Source: Ambrosia x helenae
Taxonomy: Eukaryota > Streptophyta > Magnoliopsida > Asterales > Asteraceae
NCBI GenBank assembly: GCA_030844895.1
Contig: CM061233.1
Span: 62,273,468 to 62,337,467 of the forward strand
DNA length: 64,000 bases
Reading direction: 5' to 3'
Made by a program: the position numbers and the translations under genes. Below are positions 1 to 11,172 of this stretch, one piece after another. A model generated the notes under the pieces. That model was not told the origin of the DNA. It saw nothing but the letters and a program-made list of their open reading frames with translations, and did no database searches. The stretch's first letter is position 1. Each line of letters starts with the position of its first letter.

Positions 1-1
1 A

Positions 2-181
2 CAATATAACGGGAACCAACCTAAGTGTGACACCTGTCAGTATCACCACCCGACCCAAGTGCCCTGCCGTCAGTGTACCAATTGTCAAAGGTATGGGCAT
101 CTTGCGAATGGTTGTCGAATTCCTGCTGCAAACGCCCTTGCTGTTCCAAATAATCCTGCTAGGGACCCTCCAGCTACTTAA
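2..181 (+). pseudogene. Gag C-terminal fragment of a gypsy-type element
   Basis: The frame starting at base 2 is open to a TAA at 179-181. It encodes a cysteine/histidine-rich stretch (PKCDTCQYHH, then CTNCQRYGHLANGC). The second motif is a C-X2-C-X4-H-X4-C zinc knuckle, the RNA-binding signature of retroelement Gag. A first C-X2-C-X3-HH group just upstream is, from memory, usual in Gag proteins of plant Ty3/gypsy elements. The fragment is cut by the window's left edge. No protease or polymerase follows: the next 805 bases are non-coding and lead straight to a PPT and LTR. It therefore looks like the gag end of a gag-only element rather than part of a full gag-pol. Confidence 0.75.
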
Positions 182-971
182 CAACAAGCTCCACCGTTTG
201 AATGTTATTTTGCATTTAAGATTCTATGTATTGACGCTTTGATTCAAGTATTGGAATTTTTGTCTTTTACATAAGAGTCGTTTATCTAGTATGATCACAA
301 CACTTGGATGCATGCTTGTTTTGAATGTGAACTAATTGCTATATCAATATCTAAACCATACTCGTTATACTTGCTTTCATAAACATACTATCAATTGGCA
401 ATAAATGCTACACTGATAGTGGATGAAGTACTTGTTCAACAGTTAGTTGACTACCAAATAACCTACTCAACGATTGGTAGAGGTCATCATATCTTTTCAA
501 CAGTCGGGAAAGGCCCTACAACCTGCTCAACGACTGGTGGAGGCTATTGAACCTGCTCAACAATCGGTAGAGTCATAGAAGGACACAAAACCCTAGTGTA
601 AGGTAAATTGGTGATTGCGGTCCGGAACGTAATCATGAATTTATAGGTACGTTAAGGTAGTGTGAAATTCTATCAAGGTTTTCGGTAGTTGACCAATTAT
701 AAACCTTAGTTATCTGGTAGTTCATTTAGTCTTTCAATAGTCCATCAACTCATTTCTTTTAGGACTCCTAAAACTTAATGCTTTGCTAGATTCTTATTCT
801 CCTTGCGATTTCAAGACACACCTAATCCTACCCTCCTATCCAAATTATTTGAAACAAGATTTTTCTATTCATGTCGTGTCCTAACACAAAACTTCCAGAC
901 CACACTTATCCTGATTTCTACCCAATCGCCTTCAACCCTATGTGTTCAATAAACTTCGGGACGAAGTTCCC
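182..971 (+). other. Non-coding 3' internal region of the left LTR element
   Basis: I see no coding potential here. About 435-560 holds roughly five degenerate copies of a unit near CCTGCTCAACGACTGGTGG. Bases 585-650 match the 3' internal region of LARD2 (about 35550-35620), sharing CCCTAGTGTAAGGTAAAT and GGTCCGGAACG, which ties the two elements together. At 952-968 a 7-bp inverted repeat AACTTCG/CGAAGTT with a 3-base loop precedes the PPT. Confidence 0.7.
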
Positions 972-986
972 AAAAGTAGGCGAGAC
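972..986 (+). promoter_or_regulatory. Polypurine tract of the left LTR element
   Basis: AAAAGTAGGCGAGAC lies directly before the TGTAAC start of the LTR. This is the expected place for the plus-strand primer. LARD2 has a similar tract, AAAGCAGGGGAGAC, before its 3' LTR. Confidence 0.7.
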
Positions 987-1146
987 TGTAACATTTCGCA
1001 TTGAATTCCTTGTACGTTACGATTATCATTAATAAAACGTCGAATTTCATCATTTAACGTCCTTTTAAAAAATATTTTGTGACGCATTTGGACCCCTTGA
1101 ACCATACTATATACATAATATATCTTATATTATTGTGTAAATGATA

Positions 1147-1240
1147 AAAAAAAAAAAAAAGATTTGCCTGGGCCGGATTCGAACCCGAGCCCATGGCCGG
1201 TTCAACATCACTCACAGCCACAAACCAGCTGGTCTACAAC
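1147..1240 (-). promoter_or_regulatory. Antisense tRNA-like module (A box, B box, T tract)
   Basis: Read on the minus strand, the order is TAGACCAGCTGG (A-box-like), then GGTTCGAATCC (B box, 1175-1185), then a T14 run (1147-1160) in the position of a Pol III terminator. It is not a foldable tRNA gene as far as I can judge. It lies about 180 bp into the LTR and opposes LTR transcription. Confidence 0.5.
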
Positions 1241-1776
1241 TTCTTTTGGTCTAAACCTGCGTCATATTATTTATATACTAAGTTTAATGGTGCAGTTGAC
1301 TTGTGAAAAGTCAACTGCAGCGAGATCCATTCAAGCATTCAAATCATACCGCGTAATTTACCTCTAATATGGTAAATTATGTCAATCATTGACTGATACG
1401 CGTCCACTACACGACCAATCATCATCAAAACATTCCCAAATTGTGTCAATTAACGCGTCATAGATTTTAATCGAGTCAGACATACCAATTCGTAACACTA
1501 GCACCCCACACTATAAATTGAACACTTCACAGCAAGCTCTACTCGCCGATACATCTTTCTTCACCCTCAATTTCTGATAAAAATCATCTTTCAAAGCTTC
1601 AATTTGTTCGCGTTGACTTTTCTGTTTGACCATTCAAATAACACGATTAAAGCATTGTGAGTTTCAATTCTTTTGTAGGTTTTGTTCATCGGCCATCTAC
1701 AAACAATAACCCTATGATTAATCGGGTTATTGTTTGTTAGATTTGATTATTGCTTAAGCTAGGGTTCGAACATTTT

Positions 1777-1910
1777 GAATTGGGGAAGATACTTGTTGCA
1801 GACATGATTATAAAATTAAAACAGAAACAAACGAAACACAACCACTGATCTAAATCAAGTGGTTGTGTCTGTCTGTTTGTTAACCGGGGCACGCGGGTTC
1901 GAGTCCCACA
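1777..1910 (+). promoter_or_regulatory. Anchor plus sense tRNA-like module in LTR
   Basis: GAATTGGGGAAGA at 1777-1789 is a motif shared with LARD2 and the split solo LTR. A B-box sequence GGTTCGAGTCC lies at 1896-1906, 119 bp from the anchor start. A weak A-box-like AATCAAGTGGTT precedes it (about 1853-1864). A TAGGGTT telobox-like motif lies just upstream (1760-1766). Confidence 0.5.
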
Positions 1911-2000
1911 TTAAACAGTTTTTATTCTTTTCTTTTAAAAGGTTTATAAATCAAGTTTCAACATAATTATATAATTATTTCTAACAGAGATTAATCGTTC

Positions 2001-2073
2001 TCAGGGTTCAGACCAACTGGTCTGAACTTGTGATTTAAAACCTTCCAACCGGGTCAGACCCGGGTTCGATTCT
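2001..2073 (+). promoter_or_regulatory. Second sense tRNA-like module in the left LTR
   Basis: CAGACCAACTGG (A-box-like) is followed by GGTTCGATTCT (B-box-like, 2063-2073), with a T7 run near 2090. This module occurs only in this LTR, downstream of the one anchored at 1777. Confidence 0.4.
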
Positions 2074-3602
2074 CAGCTTCAACAAAACATTTTTTTTACC
2101 TTTTAAGCTTTATATATATTCACTATATTTTTAAAATTAGTTTTAAAATACTAAAACTCCTTTATAAATTCCACAAAATTATTTTATGTTATTCTAGTAG
2201 AAATGTTTAACATACAATTTTTAGTTTTCCAAAAATTATTTATTTAATATATATAATAAATATTTCAAGTTTATTCTATTTTAATTATAAAATTCTATAA
2301 AAATATCAAAACGATTATATAAATTCCCACAAAAATTATTCTGAGTTTATATAACATTAAACATTTCTTAAATGATTTGTATTTCTGAAAAATCATTTAT
2401 TTAATATTTTTAATCAATTTTTGTTAGTTTAATCATAAATAAATCATAATAAATTCATTTTTCAATATTTTTGCACCAAAATTTTATATAAATTATTTCT
2501 ATCCATTTAGAACAGAAATACAATTTTTGATTTAAAATTCTTTAATTTTAATATTTTTAAATATTAAAGTTATATTTTGACAATTTAAATAAATAGATTA
2601 AATATTCTATTTTTAAGAAAATAATTTTATAAAAATTATTTTCATACTTAAAACCTTATAATGTGACCATTTTTAATCTAAAGTTTACACAAAGGCTTTT
2701 GTTTATTTATTTATTGAATTTCTTATATTTAATAAACAATTTGATTATTAATCAAACAAATACTTATCCCCAATTCGAAACCCTAGAAAATACTTGTAGA
2801 CTAGAAAGACTTAGACTTATTTGTTACCTTATACATAGGATAATAGTTGGCAACTTTGGGGCTACACTTATACTTTTTCTCGAGACTTAATACTTTGCTA
2901 AGGTGAGTTTACGTAACCATGTTTATGCAATTCTTTATACTTGCAACATTATACATAAGCAATTCTACATTCATGTCTAGTTGTAAACTTTAATGCCTCA
3001 TGATTTAGACAACAACAACAGTTAGACTTACGCTTCAACATACATAATCATTAGCTATGGCCAAGCCGGCGATACTCAATAATAGATCTATTGGATTGAC
3101 AAGCTCACCTAGATTCGTTGACCATCTTTTATGGGGAGCGCGGGTGATTGTTATCGTTCCAACATGATATTAAGGTGAACCGTGGATGACGAGATGGACC
3201 TAAACTAGTTGGAGGTTTGATTATGTGCATTCAACACTTCATGTTTATTCATGTAGACTTAAACTTACGATAGACATATGAATTGCTAAACTTTTATTCT
3301 TAAAACTTATTGCTTGACATGGCTTATGTATTCTCACCAACTTCTAGTTGACCCCCCCCCCCCATTTTTACAACTCAACAGGAAATAATGATGCTTGAAG
3401 TCTAGAGCTAGCATGAGAAGATATTTGAAGTTTTATGTTTTGTTTGATTTTTGGATGTACTAGATTTCATTCAAGACATTTAATGTAATTCAATATTGTA
3501 TTAAAAGGATTATGTAAACATATGTATTACCATGAGCTACTGAACAATCATTCATACGTGACACCTCGATGTTTCCGCCATCGGTTGGGGTGTTACAGCG
3601 CT

Positions 3603-4597
3603 TCATAGAGGCAAAGTGAGAATCACGTGGTACATGCATGAAGAGACAAACTTGTTGAACCCATAGGATATGTTAGGCCTGGTAAAAGTAAGATATTGAA
3701 GTGCTCTAGCAAGACTACGGTATAGTGTGGGGTCAGAAAATAACTGGCCATCTGATGCACTAAGTTTAGAAGATAAGTCAACCGGTGTGGCACTGGCCAA
3801 AAATAAACCATTCAATTTATGAGTGACTTTGATTCCCAGAAAATCATGTAACCTCCCCAAATCTGTCATGGCGAACTCTCGTGAGAGTTGCTGAATAATA
3901 TCATGAAGCAAAGTATCCGAAGATGCAGTGAGAACGATGTCATCAAGACATCAACGTACAGAAGTAAATAAGCCGTATCACTGCCACTGCTGTAAATAAA
4001 TAAGGAGTTGTCGCAAGCACTGCTGCAAAACCCTCTAGACAAAATGTAGGTGGCAAAACGAGTGTACCAAGCACGGGGAGCCTGTTGCAACCCATATAAC
4101 GACTTCTTTGACCTGCACACAAATCCTGGAAAATGTTTATCAATAAAACCGGGGGGTTGGTGCATAAAGACGGTTTCATTTAGGTGCCCGTGCAAAAATG
4201 CATTCTTGACATCCAACTGATGAACGTGCCAAGACCTTGAAACTGCCAAAGATAAAACCGTTGTGAATTGTAGCAGGTTTGACAACTGGACTAAATGTCT
4301 CATCACAATCAATACCCACGGTTTGCGACTTCCCATTAACTACCAACCGTGCTTTATACCGCTCAGATGGACCAAATCCCACGTCTCATTTTCCTGTAAA
4401 GCTTTAAATTCGGCCTGCATGGCGCGTAGACAGTTCGGGTCGGTGAAGGCCTGGTGATAGGTATCTGGGACAGGAGAAAGGGACGGGGTGTTGTAAGGTG
4501 TATTGTGGAAGTTTCAGGGAACCAGTTTTAGATCTAGTGGACATTGGGTGAGATGAAGGGGGTCGGGTATTAGGTAAGGATGTCGATGGTACAGGTG
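3603..4597 (-). pseudogene. Copia D reverse transcriptase / RNase H start (broken)
   Basis: Minus-strand frames give the copia RT core: ERYKARLVV, DCDETFSPVV, HQLDVKNAFLHG (first catalytic Asp), KKSLYGLQQAPRAWY, and LLLYVDV where YVDD is expected, so the second catalytic Asp of YVDD is lost. Further on are TDLGRLHDFLGI, then YLTFTRPNISY, where the copia connection domain starts. Upstream, STRSKTG marks the integrase/RT linker. The frame changes at least near 4176-4336 and 3866-3911. The coding stretch stops at 3602, where the left LTR element is inserted. Confidence 0.85.
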
Positions 4598-4602
4598 GGC
4601 TG

Positions 4603-6482
4603 TGTAACACCCCAACCGATGGCGGAAACATCGGATGTCACGTATTGATGATTGTTCAGTAGCTCATGGTAAATAATAAGTTTCAATAATTAATTAAATT
4701 ACATACATTGTTCTAAAAGAATTTGTACATCAATTGAGAAATACTAAATACAAATCTTCAAGCATTAACTTAATCTTCAAGCAAAGCTATAACCTAAAAC
4801 ATGTTAAGTTTGAAAATATTTTGGGGCAACAAAAGTTGGTGAGATTTACATAGGTTTGAATAAAAATGTTGTACAATTCGAGTGTCATGGCTAGTCTAGT
4901 CCATATGTGAAAACATACTATCAGGTAAATCGAGTGCATAATCAACTCTTGTGACTAGAATATAGTGGTCCATCCCATACGCATATGGTTCACTCGATTA
5001 TGTTATGTGGTTCGATAACAATCACCCACGCTACCTATGTAGGAGGTACACGTATCCGGGTGGGATGTCAGTCCAATAGATCTATCATTGTATATCGTCG
5101 GCTGATCAATGTTAATGATTATGCTAGATTAATGTGCTTACCCTAGTAATGTTTAAGACATAATGCAACATAGAATAAACACATAGACACTTATGATTGA
5201 ATTGTAAATTGAATGTTGTAACATGTTTCACCCCAAAATAGTGAATGGAAAAAAGGGGCTATGTAAAACTTCATGAATTTCACTGTGCAAGTCTAGCAAG
5301 TAGCACAAGTCTGAACTTGAATTATTGAACTCTTCTATCCTTTACAAATAAATGATGTCTTAAATTCTAATGCAAATAAGCTTGTTTCATTAATCGATTG
5401 TATAGATAGTTTATTCAACTACCTAGACTCGCATTGAACGAATGGCGTCTTAAAGTGTGTTATGACTTAACGAACCGATTGTACTTGGTTTAGTTGTTCG
5501 TATGTATGCGTGTGTATATAGTTATTGAAAATAAATACCTTATTATGGTATACGACAGTGCATCTTAAAATTATTGTTAAAGCAACATTTTTGGCTAATG
5601 AAAACATTACTAGTGTAACTCGACTCACGTTTCAATTTGTTTTCGAAGACCGGTTAATATTTGTACCGTTATGTTTATATATATATACATATTAATAACT
5701 ATCATGACACGTAAAATGGGTAGTGTCCATTTGTAAATACGTAGCTTTTTTGTACAAAGTATAGATTCGAATGCTTGATATTGTTTCTCATGTTTTGTAA
5801 AATTTGGGCAGAGTTTCCCCTGTTTTTGCAAGAAACCAGACAACTCAAGTTGTCTATATTTTCCCAAAACATCAAATGTACAACTTCACTACACATAGTT
5901 TAACTTTCAAAAGCAATAATAAGCAAGTAAATTGTACATTTTGACGTGTATCATATTTATATCCAAGATTTGATAGTCGATAATATAGCTTGTATAAGTG
6001 TAGGTTAGTTATTATTTAATAGTCCGAAGACAATCTAGTAAAGTGATTAGTATTGAACTTGGAGGATAATGTTAATAGTATAAATATAAGTATTAGTATT
6101 TATAAACTTCGCCTAATCGAGANNNNNNNNNNNNNNNNNNNNNNNNNNNNNNNNNNNNNNNNNNNNNNNNNNNNNNNNNNNNNNNNNNNNNNNNNNNNNN
6201 NNNNNNNNNNNNNNNNNNNNNNACATAAAACGATTCAAAACGAGTATTTGGACTATATATTTGTTTTATATATTTTATAGTTGCGTTTAAAATTTACAAG
6301 GATAAGAGTCGGTTTACTAGTATGTTATTACTTACAACGTTTTGTTTGGCGAATTTAAATAACTAAATTTATTAATAACTAAGGATGTATTTCTTGTTAA
6401 CGAGATATTATTGTTACGAATTAAAATAGTTCTAAGAATAAAACATTAATATTATTATATTAGGGAAAAGCTGGACGTTACA
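4603..6482 (-). mobile_element. Solo LTR in copia D
   Basis: Plus-strand ends are TGTAACACCCCAACCGATGG and GGACGTTACA. The read-through direction is minus because the conserved GGTTGGGGTGTTACA end lies on the left. A perfect GGCTG TSD flanks it. There is no internal region and no PBS, so it is a solo LTR from LTR-LTR recombination (the usual mechanism). It contains a 100-N gap. I see no gene, and no anchor or tRNA-like module in the sequenced part. Confidence 0.8.
6123..6222. other. Assembly gap (100 N)
   Basis: Exactly 100 N characters, the usual placeholder for a gap of unknown size. It lies inside the solo LTR, as expected if near-identical repeats defeated assembly. Confidence 0.98.
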
Positions 6483-6487
6483 GGCTG

Positions 6488-8123
6488 GGCCGGTGTGGTG
6501 GGAGTCAGGTGGGCTGATTGGGTCTGATACTGTCGGTAGGCCGATGGTGGTGGTGGATGGGCAGATGGGGCGGCTGGTGGTTTGGGTCGGCGGCAGTATC
6601 TGAGCGGAAACGGGACTGTAGTGGGTGGATGTGATGGTGGACCGGGTGTAGTAATGGGACGAGTAAAGGTGAAACCAGGTGGTGGTGTATCGTCCAGAAA
6701 GCGATACGAGGCTTTGGGGTGGGAATAGTGTAAGGAACACAGTTTCATCCAAGGTCACATGTCGGGAGATGGAGACCTTACCCGTGGTGGGGTCGAAATA
6801 TCGTACCCCCGAAAGTCAGGTGGGTATCCGAGAAATATGCAACGGGTGGAACAGGTGAGAAGTTTGTGTGGTTGAGTGGCCGAGGTATTTGGGTAGCAGG
6901 CGCATCTGAAAACACGAAGGTGGTCATAGGTTGGGTGTCTTAGGTATAGGGCGAAGGTGGGAGTGAAGAAGTTGAGCCGTTTGGTAGGTAAAATGTTGTG
7001 AAGGTAAGCTGCAGTGTGAAGTGCTTCGACCCAAAAACTGTGCTGGAGATGGAATGTACAAGGAGAGCTCGAATGATGTCGTTCAGGCGACGAATCATTC
7101 ACTCAGCAACGACCATTATGGGAAGAAGTTTGAGGGCACGAATAATGAAAAAGAAGCCCATGCTGAGTGGCAAACTTTTGAAGGCGGTGTTATCAAATTC
7201 GCCTCCTAAGTCACATTGGAAGGTTTTGATGTTTCGGTTAAATTTTAAAATTAGGCGGTGAAACTTTACAAAAGTTGGAAAAGTCTCAGACTTATATTTC
7301 AAAGGGTAGACCCAATAAAGTGAGAAAATTGTCAATTAAGACCATGTAATATTTATACACAGATTTACTCGGGACAGGAGATGTCCAAAGATCACAGTGA
7401 ATAATATCAAATGGTGCTAAAGTAAATGTATTAGATGCATAAAAAGGTAATCGTTTGCTATTTGACAGTTGACAAGAATAACAAATGCTAGATGATTTGT
7501 TCTTACTACATGAAAAATTAAAATGACGACTAAGAATATCCAAGACTTGACCGCCGGGGTGTCCCAAACGATCGTGCCATTGAAGGGAGGCAGAGTTATG
7601 AAGGTGGCTTGAGGAGGGAGCTCTGGTGGGGTGACTGGATAGTATAGCCAGTACTATTGTGGCGAGAAAGTAGGCGCCCAGTTCGAAGGTCTTTAAAAGA
7701 AAAACCAAACGGGTCGAACTCAATGGAAACACTGTTATCATGGGTAAAACCGTCTAACAGAAATTAACTTTTTGATTATTTGGGGGCAGTAAAGGATATT
7801 GGGTAATATGTAGGTCCAATTAGGTAGGATTAAGTAGCCTGTTCCAGACCCTTGAACGGGCAAAGACGCGCCACTACCGACCAATATTTTACTGCTAATA
7901 GGAGAAGAATCGGGAATTTTGATCATACCTTGTTCATCAGTGGTGTGTGATGAAGCTCCTGTGTCCATAATTTCCGGGTCTTGATAGTTGAGCTGCAACG
8001 ACGCCATTGCCGCATTGAGGTCTGATGGACATGGACAGAGGGCATTGTATCCCGAAGGCTGTGAAGTAAAGTAGGCATGTGAGTAGTAAACAGATGGCCA
8101 GGTGCTGATGGGTACTGGGCCAT
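6488..8123 (-). pseudogene. Copia D protease and integrase (broken)
   Basis: Reading on the minus strand, a short Gag tail (about 8123-8010) leads into the aspartic protease with EIMDTGASSHTT (active site DTGAS, about 7950). Next come KKLISVRRF, then the pre-integrase zinc region with QWHDRLGHPGG and SICYSCQLSNSKR. The integrase start has FDIIHCDLWTSP (first catalytic Asp) and, in another frame, a degraded CDLGGEFDN (second Asp). The region ends with the integrase C-terminus (FWVEALHTAAYLHN, FLGYPPDFRGY) and a proline-rich linker. Frames switch at about 7738, 7335, 7100 and 6755. It ends at the solo LTR insertion. Confidence 0.8.
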
Positions 8124-8564
8124 AGGAAAGTGCCAGGTCAGATGCGCTGCAGATGCTCTATTTTTTGTGCGCTAATAATATTGCTGCTGCGGTATTTTTT
8201 TTTTTTTTTGCTTTTCAGAAGGCAAAATAGGGAAACTTGCAGCCAAAGGTACCACTATGATTGATAAAGTTGCAACCAAAGCTGGCTGGTTGATAAGGAG
8301 CAGGGGTCTGGTCGTTTGGAGCAAGGCCTTGTTGATAAAGGAGCAGGGCCCTGGTTGATAAAGAGCATGGCCTGGTTTGTGAAGGAGCAGAGGGGCTGAA
8401 GTTTAAAGGGACAGGAGGTGTAGTCGAAACAGAAAAAAAGGAATAGAAGTTGTGATCAATCAGGGTGTAATCGATAAGATGGAACTGCAGTGGATCAAAA
8501 AAATAAAGCCGAGACAGGAACTAATCGAAACAGGAAAAATTGGAAAGGAAATTTTCAGAACCGA
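8124..8564. other. Degraded leader/gag region of copia D
   Basis: Only about 440 bases separate the PBS from the Gag tail, too short for a copia gag of roughly 300 residues, so most of gag appears deleted. The stretch has a T11 run near 8200 and short repeats of the kind TTGATAAAGGAGCAGGGCC (8290-8390). No usable frame is seen. Confidence 0.55.
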
Positions 8565-8577
8565 GGCTCTGATACCA
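8565..8577 (-). promoter_or_regulatory. Primer-binding site of copia D
   Basis: The minus strand reads TGGTATCAGAGCC, complementary to the 3' end of plant initiator tRNA-Met, directly next to the LTR end CACTTTCA. Confidence 0.85.
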
Positions 8578-8779
8578 TGAAAGTGTTCATGGATTGATAT
8601 TCTTAAATGAATAGAATAATACAATGAAGGGCCCTATAGATAGGGATAAACCATGAATCTTAATTAGAAAAGATAACCAATCCTAATATACAAAGAATAT
8701 CTAAATATAAAATATAAATATTCTAGACTATTCTAATTAAAAATAATAATATACGGCTAATATCTCTAAGAATTCTTCA
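8578..8779 (-). mobile_element. 202-bp copia LTR between two opposed primer-binding sites
   Basis: It begins TGAAAG and ends TTCTTCA on the plus strand, so both strands read TG...CA. A PBS abuts each end: TGGTATCAGAGCC leftward (copia D) and TGGTATCACAGCC rightward (copia C). I assign it mainly to D because its minus-strand sequence resembles the 3' LTR of copia C (ATATTTAGA, TTAGGATT and other shared blocks). It may instead be a fusion of two truncated LTRs. Confidence 0.6.
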
Positions 8780-8792
8780 TGGTATCACAGCC
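8780..8792 (+). promoter_or_regulatory. Primer-binding site of copia C
   Basis: TGGTATCACAGCC differs by one base from the TGGTATCAGAGCC used elsewhere in the window. It lies directly after TTCTTCA and 105 bp before the gag start. Confidence 0.7.
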
Positions 8793-8896
8793 TACCATCT
8801 CTACACCCTAATTCTCCTTCTAATTCTCGCCGTTCACCTCTCCTTCATACCTGATTTTTTTTTCTTTCGGTCACCATCAACAACACATAATCGGCC

Positions 8897-9336
8897 ATGA
8901 CTTCTCATATCCACCAGACGGTCACCATCAACAATATCAAAAACTTCATCCCTATCGTTCTTGATAGCCAAACCGAACATTACAACACATGGGCCGAATT
9001 ATTTAGTATTCATTGTAAGGCCTATGATGCCTATGACCACCTCCAACCACGTGTTGTTACCGCCTCTTCTTCCTCTTCAACCGATAAAGACGAAGAACCC
9101 GCCAAACCGCCTCACCTTGAGTCATGGGAACGCATAGACGCCATTGTTCTTCAATGGATTTATGGTACCAAACTCAATATTTGGTTCACACTATCATGAT
9201 CACCAACACCATCGCTTATGATGCTTGGTGTAGGCTAAAAAACCTATTCCTTGACAATCAAGCGGCTCGCACCATCACACTCCAAAACAAATTCTTTAAC
9301 ACCCGTCTAGAACAATTTCCTAACATGGCCGCTTAC
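8897..9336 (+). pseudogene. Copia C Gag N-terminal half
   Basis: The ATG at 8897 starts a Gag of the plant copia (UBN2-type) class. It has FIPIVLDSQTEHYNTWAELF, then, after a frameshift near 9175-9190, AYDAWCRLKNLFLDNQAARTI and FFNTRLEQFPNMAAYC. The latter matches the usual 'W..L...F......RA..L...F' pattern of this Gag family. The reading frame is broken at 9337 by a reverse-oriented solo LTR and resumes at 41036 in the gag of the same element. The start is supported by the PBS 105 bp upstream. Confidence 0.8.
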
Positions 9337-11172
9337 TGTAACACCCCAACCAATGGCGGAATCATTGGGGTATCACGTAGTGACGATTGTTCAAAAGCTC
9401 ATGGTACTAAAATGTAAGTTTTATAAATATAAGTTGATTTACAAAGATTGCAATTACACATGTCTCAATGAACTAAACTGATTATATTCATTCTAAGCCC
9501 AAAGTCCTATGTGAAGCAGCAAGCAAACCTGAAACATGTACGAAAATAATTTTGTCAACATAAATAATGTTGGTGAGCATACTTAAGTTTGTATAAGTAT
9601 AATATAAGTTTTAAAGGAAAATATTTACAATTCATGTATCAATATTGATGAAGGCATTATGTAAACACGCAGTAAACAAACATGATAAAGTTTAACGAAT
9701 ATGAATCACACAAAGCATCCTAACACGTTTCACAATGATTTGAGCACCGTAACATGTGTTACGTCTTTTTGAGCATTTGAGCACCGTAACCTAAGGTATG
9801 TCTATTTGAGCATTTGTTCATTTGAGCACCTTAACCTAAGTTAAGTCTAGATAAAGATTTCAAGCAACCAATGTAAGTAAACTCCATTTAAGTCTAGCAT
9901 AAAGCACAAAGATAACCAGACACGTATATGAATTGTAAACGTATAAAATATTGTGTGTAAGTGTATGGGTGAATTTGTATATGTGTACATGTTTCACCCC
10001 AAAAGTGTAAAAATGAAAAAGCGGATAAGTATACTCACAGTTTGCGAAAGCGATTAAAATCCAACTTAAGCTATCGTAAGCTAGAGAACTGGAATTCCGA
10101 GGAATTCTACCTATAACATTTAAGAATACTAATAAGGGAAATGTCTTAAGGCATTAGGGCTTACTAGGTTGATTTGGGGAATTAGAGTTTTTTTGCGATT
10201 AACGAATTAGTATGTATCTAAAAAAAATCATATGATTAAAGTCTGTGAGCATGATTAGGTAATATAATTATTACTAATTAAATATTTAAATAGTTTCCAA
10301 ATAATTGGGACAAAAGCATCAAATTAATTTCTTTAACTATAATTGTAAATAATTACAATAATTAGAAATAATTTGAACAGATAAATCTAAGTTATACAAA
10401 TTAGTAAAATATTGATGATTATGACTTGGAACATAAAAATAGTTTTGTTTATAAGAGAAATAATTTATGAACATATTTTAAGTGTTATGGATTAATAAAT
10501 GATTTATTGTATTTAAATAAGCATAAATACAACGAAAATACAAGATAAGGTTAAAAAAATGATACTTTTATGAACAATAAATACATTCTGATGTAAGAAT
10601 ATTAAAATAAATTTTTCATAATTTTCCTCATTTTATTTGTATATAAAATTGAATTGTTGAATTTAAAATATATTTAAATGAATAAAAGAATAGGAAAATC
10701 TATAAAAACTGAATGTTTCTGGTCCAATAAATTAAGATTAAGTTTCTAATATTTAGAAATAATTTCCCAAAAATTTTGGCGTTAAAATCCTTTAAATTGA
10801 ATTTTTAATCAAATAGTTATGATTAAAATCAATAAAAATATGAAATTAACATATTTTCTAGAAAATAAAAGTGTGATAATTTTCTTTATGGTGTCAAGAT
10901 ACTACACCTAAATGTTTATAATTTTTGGACCAAAAATGAATTTATTATGAATATTCAAAATTTTGGATGTATTATAATGAATGTATTATGTAAAAAAACA
11001 AACAAATAAAAAATATAAAATCTGTTTAAAAGAGGTAACAAAAGTGTCTATGCCTGGCTCGAACCCAGGTTCTCTGGGTTCCATACCGACACACAAACCA
11101 CTAGACTACCATATGTCTTGTTTAATTTTATGAATGATAAATATATTTAAATAAAATCTCTAACTCATCTTC
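9337..11172 (-). mobile_element. Split solo LTR, left part (3' portion in LTR sense)
   Basis: It starts TGTAACACCCCAACCAATGG on the plus strand, the reverse complement of the conserved LTR 3' end. The other part is 40127-41030, which ends GATGTCACA. The TSD is CTTAC (9332-9336) against CTTAT (41031-41035), one mismatch. Net length is about 2.74 kb, like the LARD2 LTR. LARD1 inserted into it with TSD TCTTC. Bases 9700-9850 hold repeated TTTGAGCACCGTAACCTAAG-type units. The region 10200-11040 is AT-rich with no gene. Confidence 0.8.
11052..11109 (-). promoter_or_regulatory. tRNA-like module in the split solo LTR
   Basis: On the minus strand, TAGTCTAGTGG (A-box-like) is followed by GGGTTCGAGCC (B box, plus coordinates 11056-11066). 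With LARD1 and one TSD removed, the B box lies 118 bp from the GAATTGGGGAAGA anchor at 40125-40137. That spacing matches the left LTR (119) and LARD2 (117). Confidence 0.5.

Larger units (their letters stand above)
987..3597 (+). mobile_element. 3' LTR (2.6 kb) of the left gag-bearing element
   Basis: The LTR starts TGTAACATTT and ends GGTTGGGGTGTTACA, the same 3' end as LARD2 and the reverse-oriented solo LTRs in this window. The following GCGCT (3598-3602) is the likely right TSD; its partner is off the left edge. It was inserted into the RNase H region of copia D. Inside are three tRNA-like modules (one antisense, two sense) and a C12 run at 3352-3363. Bases 2100-2660 are very AT-rich with no gene. 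Short reading frames in this stretch have no recognisable domain. Confidence 0.8.
3603..8779 (-). mobile_element. Copia D: old truncated Ty1/copia element, minus strand
   Basis: On the minus strand the order is LTR (8779-8578), PBS, a short degraded gag end, protease, pre-integrase/integrase and RT. It is cut by the gypsy-type LTR at 3597 before most of RNase H and the 3' LTR. A solo LTR (4603-6482) splits integrase from RT, with TSD GGCTG on both sides (4598-4602 and 6483-6487). The order PR-IN-RT defines Ty1/copia. It is interrupted by stops and shifts throughout and cannot be functional. Confidence 0.85.

Noticed and set aside
435..560. CRISPR-like array
   Set aside because: Units are contiguous and degenerate, with no spacers; this is a eukaryotic genome and the repeat is a small tandem array in an LTR element.
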